NCBI RefSeq assembly: GCF_016863195.1
Contig: NZ_BOOK01000032.1
Span: 1 to 64,000, forward strand
Direction: 5' to 3'
Source of the DNA: Paraplanobispora takensis
GTDB lineage: Bacteria; Actinomycetota; Actinomycetes; Streptosporangiales; Streptosporangiaceae
Length of the DNA stretch: 64,000 nucleotides
The translations under genes and the position numbers were made by a program. The notes beneath the pieces were generated by a model. It saw nothing but the letters and a program-made list of their open reading frames with translations, made no database searches and had not been told where the DNA came from. This document shows, in pieces, positions 37,295 to 46,245 of the stretch (the stretch's first letter is position 1; each line of letters begins with the position of its first letter).

Positions 37295-37726
37295 GTGTTC
37301 CTCGGCACCCATCATCCGCGCCTCGACGACAAGGGACGGCTGTTCCTGCCGGCGAAGTACCGTGAGGAGCTGGCGGAGGGTCTGGTGATCACCAAAGGCC
37401 AGGAGCGCTGCCTCTACGTCTTTCCCGTAGAGGAGTTCAGGCGCATCACTGAGGCTTTGCGCACCGCGCCGGTGACCGCCAAGGCGGTCCGCGACTACAG
37501 CCGTGTCTTCTTCGCCAGCGCGTCTGACGAGGTCGCCGACAAGCAAGGACGTATCACCATCCCGCAGGCACTGCGCGAATACGCCAGCCTGCGACGCGAC
37601 TGCGTGGTCATCGGAGCCAACACCCGGTTGGAGATCTGGGACGCGCAGGCCTGGGACACCTATCTGGCCGACCAGGAGCAGGCTTTCTCCGATCTCTCGG
37701 AGGAGGTGCTGCCAGGGATTCTGTGA
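37295..37726 (+). CDS. mraZ: Transcriptional regulator MraZ
   Basis: The 143-residue protein has two AbrB/SpoVT-like halves, each with a DNA-contacting D-x-K/Q-GR motif: [20 protein letters not shown] at residues 5-24, and [17 protein letters not shown] near 85. MraZ forms rings that bind tandem boxes before its own gene and represses the division cluster. GTG 37295 follows GGGAGGTGGG. The box array upstream fits autoregulation. It is followed by a 308-bp gap before rsmH. Confidence 0.96.
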   Translation: MFLGTHHPRLDDKGRLFLPAKYREELAEGLVITKGQERCLYVFPVEEFRRITEALRTAPVTAKAVRDYSRVFFASASDEVADKQGRITIPQALREYASLRRDCVVIGANTRLEIWDAQAWDTYLADQEQAFSDLSEEVLPGIL

Positions 37727-37914
37727 TTTCACGGCCGACTTATCGGTGAACACGTCGTTCGGCGAGGTCTCCACCCGCAACCAGCCGCACGTCAGCTGAT
37801 GCACCTTCCCCGGTGTCAGGTGGCGAGCGGATACGCGGGTGCGGATGGGGACCTGGCCGGGCGGCCCGCAGTGGGGGCCGATAAGAGCCTTTTCCGACAA
37901 CCCCATGCTCTGCC

Positions 37915-37939
37915 GCGCGGCGTCTCCGAGGCGCCGCGC
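37915..37939 (+). other. Hairpin in the 308-bp mraZ-rsmH gap
   Basis: GCGCGGCG (37915-37922) and CGCCGCGC (37932-37939) pair perfectly around a 9-nt loop. Nothing else in 37727-38034 looks coding or promoter-like. The hairpin could attenuate or protect the dcw transcript. Confidence 0.4.
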
Positions 37940-38034
37940 CGCTTTGTCACCGTGGTCGGGAAGAGGCCGCACCGCACCGATGAGGATCCGCCGCATATTC
38001 GTGAGTGAGGCGGTGGAAGAGGGGGTAGCGCTTC

Positions 38035-39078
38035 ATGCGCGCCGAGAACGACAGGTCCGACCAGGCTCCGGGTGTGGGGGGCGGGCCCGGCGGGGCTCCC
38101 GCCGACGGGGCCGAGCGGTCGCCGGGCGGGCACGTGCCCGTGATGCTGGAGCGGGTCCTGGAACTGCTGGCTCCCGCACTGGAGCGGCCCGAGCCCGTCG
38201 TCGTCGACGCCAACCTCGGTCTCGGCGGTCACGCGGAGGCGCTGCTGGCCGCGCACCCCTCGCTGCACCTCGTCGGGATCGACCGCGACCCGACCGCGAT
38301 CGAGCGCTCCACGGCCCGGCTGGCGCCGTACGCCGACCGGATCACGCTGGTGCGCGCGGTCTCGGACGAGCTCCCCGAGGTCCTGGCCCGGCTGCGCCGT
38401 CCCCGCATCGACGGCGCCCTGTTCGACCTGGGCGTCTCCTCGCCCCAGCTCGACGAGGCCGGACGCGGCTTCGCCTACTCCTACGACGCCCCCCTGGACA
38501 TGCGGATGGACCGGGACCAGGAGCTGACGGCCGAGACGGTCGTCAACACCTATCCGGTCCCCGAGCTGATCCGGATCCTGCGCGATTACGGCGAGGAAAG
38601 ATTCGCCCCGCGTGTCGCGAACCTAATCGCAAAGGAAAGGGGCAGGGAAGCCATAACGTCGACCAAGCGGCTTGCGGAAATCGTCCGTACGGCGATCCCC
38701 GCCGCTACCCGGCGGACCGGGGGAAACCCCGCGAAGCGAACTTTTCAGGCGTTGAGGATCGAGGTGAACGCGGAGTTGACGGCCCTGGAACGTGCGCTGC
38801 CCGCGGCGCTCGACGCCCTGACGCTCGGCGGGCGCGTCGTCGTGCTCGCCTACCACTCCCTCGAGGATCGGCTCACCAAGCAGGTCCTCACCGCGCGGAC
38901 CAGGGACACCGGCCCGGTGGGCCTGCCCGTCCCGTTGCCGGAACACCAACCGCGGTTCGCGCTCGTGACGAGGGGAGCCGAGCTCCCGAGCGAAGAGGAG
39001 GTGGCCCGCAACCCGCGGGCGGCCTCCGCCCGATGCAGGGCGGCAGAAAGGATCCGTGAGGCAGTTGACGAGGAGTGA
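38035..39078 (+). CDS. rsmH: 16S rRNA (cytosine-1402 N4)-methyltransferase RsmH
   Basis: The 347-residue protein has [13 protein letters not shown], the SAM-binding [44 protein letters not shown] and PLDMRMD. The C-terminal end has AYHSLEDR. It methylates C1402 in the ribosomal P site. The N-terminal 30 residues are a Gly/Pro-rich extension. ATG 38035 follows AGAGGGGG. Its end overlaps the ftsL-like gene by 23 bp. An internal stretch around 38600-38660 is noticeably richer in A than the rest. Confidence 0.95.
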   Translation: MRAENDRSDQAPGVGGGPGGAPADGAERSPGGHVPVMLERVLELLAPALERPEPVVVDANLGLGGHAEALLAAHPSLHLVGIDRDPTAIERSTARLAPYADRITLVRAVSDELPEVLARLRRPRIDGALFDLGVSSPQLDEAGRGFAYSYDAPLDMRMDRDQELTAETVVNTYPVPELIRILRDYGEERFAPRVANLIAKERGREAITSTKRLAEIVRTAIPAATRRTGGNPAKRTFQALRIEVNAELTALERALPAALDALTLGGRVVVLAYHSLEDRLTKQVLTARTRDTGPVGLPVPLPEHQPRFALVTRGAELPSEEEVARNPRAASARCRAAERIREAVDEE

Positions 39079-39595
39079 GCCAGACGTCCGCCGCGCCGCA
39101 CCAGGCCGTGGCGGGAGACCCGTGCGCCTCCCCCGCGCGAACCCGCGGAGCCGCAGGCCCGGGCCGGTCCAGACCGCGCCCGAGACCCGGCCCGCGTCCC
39201 AGGGTCCCGTCGAGGCTCAGGTCCCGGTCGCGGCCCCGGCCCCGGTCCGGAGCGGGGCGCCCCGGCGCGCACGCGCGCCGCGGGCTCCCTTCGTCCTGCT
39301 CCTGGTCGGCCTGCTCTGCGGCGGGCTGGTCACGCTGCTGCTGCTGAACACGGTCCTGGCCCAGGGCTCCTTCCAGGAGAGCCAGCTGCGCAACGAGATC
39401 AAGAAGCTCAGCCAGGCCGAGGAGGAGCGCAGGAACGTCATCCTGCAGCTGGAGATGCCCGATCGGCTCTCGAAGAGCGCCGAGGGCCAGGGGCAGCAGC
39501 CCGGCTGGGAGAACTCCGACGTGATCACCCTCGACGGCTCCACCGGCACCGGCCAGACGCCCGCGGGGCAGGAGCCGGTGGGCGCGGGCCGATGA
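39056..39595 (+). CDS. ftsL: FtsL-like septum protein
   Basis: The 179-residue bitopic protein has a basic, Pro/Ala-rich cytoplasmic tail (1-77), one membrane helix (about 78-102, [20 protein letters not shown]) and a short coiled coil (about 104-135). It ends in a disordered extracytoplasmic tail. Position between rsmH and ftsI and topology identify the FtsL role, bridging FtsQ and the FtsW-FtsI synthase. Sequence conservation in this family is too low for more. GTG 39056 overlaps rsmH, and the stop overlaps ftsI (ATGA). Confidence 0.82.
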   Translation: MRQLTRSEPDVRRAAPGRGGRPVRLPRANPRSRRPGPVQTAPETRPASQGPVEAQVPVAAPAPVRSGAPRRARAPRAPFVLLLVGLLCGGLVTLLLLNTVLAQGSFQESQLRNEIKKLSQAEEERRNVILQLEMPDRLSKSAEGQGQQPGWENSDVITLDGSTGTGQTPAGQEPVGAGR

Positions 39596-42126
39596 AGGAC
39601 AGCGGCGGCCGCGGCCCGGGCCCGGGCCGCGGAGGATCCGGCCGCCGCGGCCCCGGCCGTCCCGAAGGGCAGGGCCGGCCCGGCGGCGAGGGGCAGGGGC
39701 GGCCCGAGGGTCCCCCCGGCAGACCGGCCAGACCCGCCTCCTCAGGCTCCGGCGGCCAGGGCGGCCCCGCCCGGCCGAGGCGCCCCGGGCCCGCCGAGGG
39801 CAGGGGCACGCCGGGCCGTCCTCCGCGCCCGGAGTCGTCCGGCAGGCCGGGACGCCCCGAGGGCCCGGGCGGATCGTCACGCTCCGACGGCCCCGGTCGT
39901 CCTTCGCGTCCCGAGTCGTCCGGCAGGTCTCCGCGTCCGGACGGTTCCGGCCGTCCCTCACGCTCGGAGTCGTCCGGTAAGCCCGGGCGCCCCGACGGTC
40001 CGGGTGGGCCTTCGCGCTCGGAGTCGTCCGGCAGGTCTCCGCGTCCGGACGGTTCCGGCCGTCCACCGCGCTCCGAGTCGTCCGGCAGGCCGGGGCGTTC
40101 CGAGGGCCCCGGCCGGTCGCGTTCCGACGGCCCGGGTGGGCCTTCGCGCTCCGACGCCGCAGGCAGGTCCCCGCGTTCCGAGGCGCCGGGCAGGGCGTCG
40201 CGTCCCGAGCCGTCCGGCAGGGCGCGCCCCGACGGGTCCGAGGTCCGGCCCGGGCGTGCTCCGCGGACCCAGCGGCCGGGCGACGGGCAGCACACCGATC
40301 CCGGGCGGCCGCAGGGGCTGCGGACCGGGGCGCCGCGCGTTCCCGGGCGACGGCCGCCGGGGGGCGGGCCGCCGAGGCCGCCGGCGCGCACGCCGGCCGT
40401 ACTGCGCCTGGGCAACCCGAACAGGCGGATCAACATCGGCCTGATCGTCATGACCTTCGTGCTGTCGATCTTCGCCGGGCGCCTGGTCCAGCTCCAGGGC
40501 CTCGACTCCAAGGTGTACGCCGCGGAGGCGGCCGAGCAGCGCATCCGGGGAGAGAAGATCACCGCCAGGCGCGGCTCGATCACCGACGTCAACGGCCACG
40601 AGCTCGCGCTGACGGTCGAGGCGCGCGAGCTGTTCGTCGACCCCTCGGTCATCCCGGCCGCGCAGCGGGACCGGGTGGCGACGGTGCTGGCCGCCGACCT
40701 GGGCCGGCCGAAGGAGGAGATCGCGGCCAAGCTCGCCGACCCGAAGAAGCGCTACGTGCCCGTCGCGACCGTCACCCCGGCCGTGGCCGACAAGGTGCTG
40801 GGCCGTGAGTTCAAGGGCGTCGGCAGCAAGCACGAGTACCGCAGGGACTACCCCGGCGGCGACCTCGCCGGCACCCTGCTCGGCTTCGTCGGCGACGACG
40901 GCAACGGGCTGACCGGCCTGGAGCTCCTGCACGACAAGCTGCTGGCCGGGCAGGACGGCGAGCAGGTCATCGAGACCGGGGCCAAGGGGCAGCGGATCCC
41001 CATGACCCACACCACCATCCGGACCCCGGTGGAGGGCCGCGACGTGCGGCTGACCATCGACCGGGACATCCAGTGGGCCGCGCAGAAGGCGATCTCCGAG
41101 CAGGTCGCCGCCACCGGCGCGCGCACCGGCAGCGCCATCGTGATGGACGTGCAGACCGGTCAGGTGCTGGCCGTGGCCAACGCCCCCGAGCTGGACCTGA
41201 AGAACTGGGAGAAGACCTCCGCCGACGACTGGGTCAACCGGGCGGCGTCCGACGTCTTCGAGCCCGGCAGCACCAACAAGGTGATCACCGCCGCCGCCGC
41301 GCTGGAGTCGGGCGCCGTCCGCCCCGACACCGTGTTCACGGTGGACGACGAGATCAGGTGCGCCGACCGCACGCTGCGCGACTCCCACCCGCACCCCGTC
41401 GAGCGGCTGACCTTCTCCGGCGTGGTCGCCACCTCCAGCAACGTGGGCACGATCCTGGCCGCGCAGAAGGTGGGCGACCAGAAACTCCACGAGATGATGC
41501 GGCGCTTCGGGTTCGGCGCCAAGCCCGGCGCGGGGTTCTACGGCGAGGAGGCCGGGCTGCTGCCGTCGTGGGAGAAGTGGTCGGGCAGCCAGCGCTGCAC
41601 GGTCGCCTACGGACAGGGCGTCTCGGTCACCGCGCTCCAGACGGCCAGCGTCTACCAGACCATCGCCAACGGCGGGGTGCGGGTGACGCCCTCGATCGTG
41701 GCCGGCACCACCGACGAGAACGACGCGCTCGTGCCGGCGGCACCGGGCAAGCGGACCCGGGTGGTCAGCGAGCGCACGGCCAGGCAGGTCACCGGGATGC
41801 TGGAGGCCGCCGTCGGCGCGGACGGCACCGGTACGATGGCCGCGATCGACGACTACCGGGTGGCCGGCAAGACCGGCACCGCGATGCGGTACGACGCCGC
41901 CTGCCAGGGCTACTGCGGCTACACCGCCACCTTCGTCGGCTTCGCCCCGGCGGACAAGCCCCGCCTGGTGGTCCTGGCGGTGATCCAGGACCCCCACAAG
42001 GGCTACTACGGTGGGGAGATCGCCGCCCCCGTGTTCAAGAAAGTGATGACGTTCGCGTTGAAGAGCAAGAAGATCCCGCCGACCGGAACCACCCCGCCGA
42101 CGGTGCGGATACGCGCCGGGGAGTGA
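39592..42126 (+). CDS. ftsI: Septal peptidoglycan transpeptidase FtsI (PBP3) with giant disordered N-tail
   Basis: The 844-residue class B penicillin-binding protein makes peptide cross-links at the septum with FtsW. Residues 1-275 form an extremely Arg/Pro/Gly/Ser-rich cytoplasmic tail built partly from a 108-bp tandem repeat. The membrane helix is about 280-300 (INIGLIVMTFVLSIFAG). The dimerisation domain (ARRGSITDVNGHELA) and transpeptidase domain follow. Active-site motifs are S560-TNK, S615-S-N and K760-TG. The tail is several times longer than in most FtsI proteins; the catalytic part has normal length. ATG 39592 overlaps the ftsL stop. Confidence 0.95.
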   Translation: MKDSGGRGPGPGRGGSGRRGPGRPEGQGRPGGEGQGRPEGPPGRPARPASSGSGGQGGPARPRRPGPAEGRGTPGRPPRPESSGRPGRPEGPGGSSRSDGPGRPSRPESSGRSPRPDGSGRPSRSESSGKPGRPDGPGGPSRSESSGRSPRPDGSGRPPRSESSGRPGRSEGPGRSRSDGPGGPSRSDAAGRSPRSEAPGRASRPEPSGRARPDGSEVRPGRAPRTQRPGDGQHTDPGRPQGLRTGAPRVPGRRPPGGGPPRPPARTPAVLRLGNPNRRINIGLIVMTFVLSIFAGRLVQLQGLDSKVYAAEAAEQRIRGEKITARRGSITDVNGHELALTVEARELFVDPSVIPAAQRDRVATVLAADLGRPKEEIAAKLADPKKRYVPVATVTPAVADKVLGREFKGVGSKHEYRRDYPGGDLAGTLLGFVGDDGNGLTGLELLHDKLLAGQDGEQVIETGAKGQRIPMTHTTIRTPVEGRDVRLTIDRDIQWAAQKAISEQVAATGARTGSAIVMDVQTGQVLAVANAPELDLKNWEKTSADDWVNRAASDVFEPGSTNKVITAAAALESGAVRPDTVFTVDDEIRCADRTLRDSHPHPVERLTFSGVVATSSNVGTILAAQKVGDQKLHEMMRRFGFGAKPGAGFYGEEAGLLPSWEKWSGSQRCTVAYGQGVSVTALQTASVYQTIANGGVRVTPSIVAGTTDENDALVPAAPGKRTRVVSERTARQVTGMLEAAVGADGTGTMAAIDDYRVAGKTGTAMRYDAACQGYCGYTATFVGFAPADKPRLVVLAVIQDPHKGYYGGEIAAPVFKKVMTFALKSKKIPPTGTTPPTVRIRAGE
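39913..40128. repeat. 108-bp tandem repeat inside ftsI
   Basis: Two 108-bp (36-codon) units start at 39913 and 40021, identical over their first 44 bp and similar beyond. Related, more diverged copies lie upstream from about 39805 and downstream to about 40230. They encode alternating ESSGR, SPRPDGSGRP and RSESSG blocks. Confidence 0.85.
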
Positions 42127-42136
42127 GCGGGAACGA

Positions 42137-42142
42137 TACGCT
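42137..42142 (+). promoter_or_regulatory. Possible internal leaderless promoter of murE
   Basis: TACGCT, six bases, then GTG 42149, with no ribosome-binding site. It would let murE be transcribed apart from ftsI. Confidence 0.35.
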
Positions 42143-42148
42143 CTCGCC

Positions 42149-43711
42149 GTGCGTCCCCCGTCGTCCATGCGACCCTCAACCAGCCCGCCCCGGCCGCTGT
42201 CCGGGCTAGCGAGCCTGCTCGGCGCGCCTTCCGGCACGTCCCGGGCGCCGCTGGCCGCGGTCTCCGGAATCACCATCGACTCGCGCCAGGTGCGGCGCGG
42301 CGACCTCTACGTGGCCCTGCCCGGCGCCACGGCCCACGGCGCCGACTTCGCCGCCCAGGCCCTGGCCGCCGGCGCCGCGGCGATCCTGACCGACCCGGCG
42401 GGCCGCGGGGCCGCGGTCGCGACCGGACTGCCCGTGCTCGTCGTGCAGGACCCGCGGGCCCTGCTCGGCCAGGTCTCCGCCTGGGTGTACGGCGAGCCCG
42501 CCGAGGACGTCATGGTGATCGGGGTGACCGGCACCAGTGGCAAGTCCACCACGACCTTCCTGCTGGAGGCCGGGCTGCGGGCCGCGGGACACCGGGCCGG
42601 GCTGATCGGCGGGGTGGAGATCCACGCCGGGGAGCTGCACTTCGCGCCCAAGCTGACCACACCCGAGGCCAGTGACCTGCAGGGCCTGTTCGCCCTGATG
42701 CGCGAGCAGGGCGTCACCGCCGCCGCCATGGAGGTCTCCAGCCACGCGCTGGCCCTGGGCCGGGTCGACTCGGTCTTCTACGACGTGGCGCTGTTCACCA
42801 ACCTCTCCCAGGACCACCTGGACTTCCACAAGGACATCGACGACTACTTCGCCACCAAGGCCCGGCTGTTCACCCCCGAGATGAGCAGGGTCGGCGTCGT
42901 CAACGTCGACGACGCCCACGGGCGGGAGCTCCTCGGCCTGGCCAAGATCCCGATGACCTCCTTCTCCGCCCAGGGAGCCCCCGAGGCCGAGTGGCGGGCC
43001 GTGGACGTGCGTCTGGGCAGCGACGGCAGCGCCTTCCGGGTGGTCGGCCCCGGAGGCGTCGAGGAGGGCGCCTCGGTCGCCCTGCCCGGCCCGTTCAACG
43101 TGGCCAACGCGCTCGGCGCGATCGTCTCCCTGGTCGAGGCCGGGGTGCCGCTGCACACCGCGGTGGCCGGGGTGGGCACCCTGAACGGGGTGCCCGGCCG
43201 GATGGAGCGCGTCCCGGGCGGCGAGGACTTCCAGGTCATCGTCGACTACTCGCACAAGCCGGGGGCGGTGGAGTCGGTGCTGCGCTCGCTGCGCCAGGTC
43301 ACCGCGGGCCGGCTGACCGTGGTGCTGGGCTGCGGCGGCGACCGCGACAGGGGAAAACGCCCGATGATGGGGGAGGCCGCCGCGCGCCTGGCGGATGTGG
43401 CCATCCTCACCAGCGACAACCCCCGCTCCGAGGACCCGCTGCGGATTCTGGCCGAGATGATGGACGGAGTCCTCGGCGTGCCCGGGGAGGAGCGCGCACA
43501 TGTGATCATTGAGCCGGACCGGGCCGCGGCCATCGATCTGGCCGTCGGCCGGGCGGGCTTCGGCGACGTCGTCGTCGTGGCGGGCAAGGGCCATGAGCAG
43601 GGTCAGTACGTCGGCGGCGAGGTTCTCCCGTTCGACGACCGGCAGGTGGTGGCCGACGCGATCGTCAGACGGCGCAGCCGGACCGGGCGCCGAAGCACAT
43701 ACGGAGAGTAG
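42149..43711 (+). CDS. murE: UDP-MurNAc-tripeptide synthetase MurE (meso-DAP adding)
   Basis: The 520-residue Mur ligase adds the third stem residue. ATP loop VTGTSGKSTTTFLLEA, the carbamylated-Lys region FATKARLF and DYSHKPGAVESVL are present. The amino-acid specificity motif SDNPRSEDP (DNPR) is that of enzymes that add meso-diaminopimelate. The first 25 residues are a loose Pro/Ser-rich lead; ATG 42167 is an in-frame alternative to GTG 42149. It follows ftsI by 22 bp without a clear ribosome-binding site. Confidence 0.96.
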   Translation: MRPPSSMRPSTSPPRPLSGLASLLGAPSGTSRAPLAAVSGITIDSRQVRRGDLYVALPGATAHGADFAAQALAAGAAAILTDPAGRGAAVATGLPVLVVQDPRALLGQVSAWVYGEPAEDVMVIGVTGTSGKSTTTFLLEAGLRAAGHRAGLIGGVEIHAGELHFAPKLTTPEASDLQGLFALMREQGVTAAAMEVSSHALALGRVDSVFYDVALFTNLSQDHLDFHKDIDDYFATKARLFTPEMSRVGVVNVDDAHGRELLGLAKIPMTSFSAQGAPEAEWRAVDVRLGSDGSAFRVVGPGGVEEGASVALPGPFNVANALGAIVSLVEAGVPLHTAVAGVGTLNGVPGRMERVPGGEDFQVIVDYSHKPGAVESVLRSLRQVTAGRLTVVLGCGGDRDRGKRPMMGEAAARLADVAILTSDNPRSEDPLRILAEMMDGVLGVPGEERAHVIIEPDRAAAIDLAVGRAGFGDVVVVAGKGHEQGQYVGGEVLPFDDRQVVADAIVRRRSRTGRRSTYGE

Positions 43712-43723
43712 GGAAGCCGCATC

Positions 43724-45127
43724 ATGATCCCGTTGCCACTGGCCAGGATCGCCGAGATAACCTCCGGCGCCCTGACGGGCATGGCCGACCCCCGCGCGGT
43801 GGTGCGAGGCCCGGTCGTCATCGACTCCAGGGCCGCCGTACCGGGGTCGCTGTTCGTCGCGTTCAAGGGCGAGCGGGCCGACGGGCACGACTTCGCCGCC
43901 CAGGCGGTGGAGGCCGGGGCCGTGGCCGTACTGGCCGAGAAGCCGGTGGAGGTCCCCGCGGTGATCGTCAGTGACACGCAGGCCGCGCTGGCGGCCCTGG
44001 CGACGGCCGTCTGCGCCGAGCTGCCGCAGTCCACGGTCATCGGCGTCACCGGTTCGGCCGGCAAGACCAGCACCAAGGACCTGCTGGCCCGGCTCACCGC
44101 CAGGATCGGCCCGACGATCGCCCCGGTCGGCTCGTTCAACAACGAGATCGGCCACCCGCTCACGGTGCTGAAGGCCGATGAGACCACCCGCTACCAGGTG
44201 CTGGAACTCAGCGCCAGGAACGTCGGGCACATCGCCGACCTGGCCCGCATCGCCCCGCCGAAGATCGGCGTGGTCCTCAACGTCGGGACCGCCCACCTGG
44301 GGGTCTTCGGCGGCAAGGAGGCGATCGCCAAGGCCAAGGGCGAGCTGGTGGAGGCGCTGCCGGCCGACGGCGTGGCCGTACTGAACGCCGACGACCCGCT
44401 GGTGGCCGCGATGGCCGAGCGCACCGCCGCCCGGGTCACCTGGTACGGCCGGGCCGAGTCCGCCGCCGTGCGGGCCGAGGAGGTGACCCTCGACGAGCGG
44501 GGCCGCGCCTCCTTCACGCTGCGGACCCCCTCCGGGGCGGCCCCCGTCACGCTGCGCCTGTACGGCGGGCACGCCGTCGAGAACGCCCTGGCCGCCGCGG
44601 CCGCCGCCTACGAGCTGGGCCTGCCGGTGGCCACCATCGCCGAGGAGCTCTCGCAGGCCGAGCCCCGCAGCCGCTGGCGGATGGAGGTCACCGACCGCGC
44701 CGACGGCGTCACCGTGATCAACGACGCCTACAACGCCAACCCCGACTCCATGCGCGCCGCCTTCGGCGCCCTGGACGCCCTGGCGGGCGCCCGCCGCCGC
44801 TTCGCCGTCGTCGCCTCCCTGCGCGAGCTGGGCCAGGAGAGCGACACCCTGAACGAGGGGGTGGGCCGCCTGGCCGGCGAGGCGGGCCTGACGGGCCTGA
44901 TCGTCGTCGGCGGGAACGCCGGGCCGATCCTGACCGGCGCCCGCGCCGCCGCGGCCCGGCTGCCGGAGGGGGAGCGGCCCGTGGTGACCCACGCCCCCGA
45001 CGTGGCGGCGGCCACCGCGGAGCTGCACGAGGTGCTCGCCTCCGGCGACGTGGTCCTGATCAAGGGACCGCGCGCCGCGGGGCTGGAACGCGTGGCCGAG
45101 GCGCTGCTCGGAGGTGACAGCCGGTGA
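43724..45127 (+). CDS. murF: UDP-MurNAc-pentapeptide synthetase MurF
   Basis: The 467-residue ligase attaches D-Ala-D-Ala to the tripeptide. It has the ATP loop [30 protein letters not shown], the substrate loop [20 protein letters not shown] and the family end signature [17 protein letters not shown] 43724 lies 12 bp after murE. Its stop overlaps the mraY start (GTGA), consistent with coupling of the cytoplasmic and first membrane step. Confidence 0.96.
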   Translation: MIPLPLARIAEITSGALTGMADPRAVVRGPVVIDSRAAVPGSLFVAFKGERADGHDFAAQAVEAGAVAVLAEKPVEVPAVIVSDTQAALAALATAVCAELPQSTVIGVTGSAGKTSTKDLLARLTARIGPTIAPVGSFNNEIGHPLTVLKADETTRYQVLELSARNVGHIADLARIAPPKIGVVLNVGTAHLGVFGGKEAIAKAKGELVEALPADGVAVLNADDPLVAAMAERTAARVTWYGRAESAAVRAEEVTLDERGRASFTLRTPSGAAPVTLRLYGGHAVENALAAAAAAYELGLPVATIAEELSQAEPRSRWRMEVTDRADGVTVINDAYNANPDSMRAAFGALDALAGARRRFAVVASLRELGQESDTLNEGVGRLAGEAGLTGLIVVGGNAGPILTGARAAAARLPEGERPVVTHAPDVAAATAELHEVLASGDVVLIKGPRAAGLERVAEALLGGDSR

Positions 45128-46179
45128 GGGACATCCTCATCGCCTCGGCGGTCTCCCTGCTGCTGTCCATCTTCGGCACGCCGCTGGCGATCCGCCTGTT
45201 CTCCCGGCGCGGCTACGGCCAGAGCATCCGGGAGGAGGGGCCGTCCGGGCACCACGACAAGCGGGGCACCCCGACCATGGGCGGCACGGTGATCGTGATC
45301 GCCGCGCTGATCGGGTTCGCGTGCGCGCACCTGATGTCCTGGACCCCGCCCACGATCTCCGCGGTGCTGGTGCTGTTCCTGATGACGGGCCTGGGCGCGG
45401 TCGGCTTCCTCGACGACTTCATCAAGATCTACAAGCAGCGCAGCCTCGGCCTGCGCAGCGGCGCCAAGGCGCTCGGCCAGCTCATCGTCGGCGCGGTCTT
45501 CGCGGTCCTGGTGACCCGTTTCCCGGACGCCTACGACATCACCCCGGCCGAGACCCGGCTGTCGTTCCTACGGGACTTCGGGCCCTCGATCGGCCTCGTC
45601 GGGTTCACGATCTGGGTGCTCATCATGATCGTGGGCTTCTCCAACGCGGTGAACCTCACCGACGGCCTCGACGGCCTGGCCAGCGGCGCCACCGGCGCCG
45701 TGCTGGCCTCCTACATCCTGATCGGCAACTGGCAGCTCCGTAACAGCTGCACCGCCCAGCTCGGGCCGAACTGCTACTGGGTGCGCGACCCGCTGGACCT
45801 GGCGGTGGTCGCCGCGGCCGTGCTCGGCGCGCTCATCGGCTTCCTGTGGTGGAACGCCCCGCCCGCCAAGATCTTCATGGGCGACACCGGCTCGCTGGCC
45901 CTGGGCGGCGTCATCGCCGGTCTGGCCATCACCACCCGCACCCAGCTGCTGCTGATCATCCTGGCCGGCATGTGCGTGGTCATCACCACCTCGGTGATCG
46001 TCCAGGTCGGCTTCTTCAAGATGACCGGCAAACGGGTGTTCCGCATGGCCCCGCTCCAGCACCACTTCGAGCTGGCGGGCTGGGCGGAGACGACCATCGT
46101 GGTCCGGTTCTGGATCATCGCCGGTCTCTGCGCCGCCGCCGGGCTCGGCCTGTTCTACGTGGAGTGGGTGCCCAAGTAG
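45124..46179 (+). CDS. mraY: Phospho-MurNAc-pentapeptide transferase MraY
   Basis: The 351-residue protein, with about ten membrane helices, forms lipid I from undecaprenyl phosphate. Conserved loops are [11 protein letters not shown], the Asp pair [20 protein letters not shown] with the catalytic Asp, and [14 protein letters not shown]. The substrate loop ends [18 protein letters not shown] 45124 overlaps murF. A 66-bp gap separates it from murD, the widest inside this run. Confidence 0.97.
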   Translation: MRDILIASAVSLLLSIFGTPLAIRLFSRRGYGQSIREEGPSGHHDKRGTPTMGGTVIVIAALIGFACAHLMSWTPPTISAVLVLFLMTGLGAVGFLDDFIKIYKQRSLGLRSGAKALGQLIVGAVFAVLVTRFPDAYDITPAETRLSFLRDFGPSIGLVGFTIWVLIMIVGFSNAVNLTDGLDGLASGATGAVLASYILIGNWQLRNSCTAQLGPNCYWVRDPLDLAVVAAAVLGALIGFLWWNAPPAKIFMGDTGSLALGGVIAGLAITTRTQLLLIILAGMCVVITTSVIVQVGFFKMTGKRVFRMAPLQHHFELAGWAETTIVVRFWIIAGLCAAAGLGLFYVEWVPK

Positions 46180-46245
46180 CCCACAGCGGTCCACAGCGAC
46201 CTGCGCCCGCCGGAACGCTCCTCCCAGTAAGGACCTGTCGTTCGA

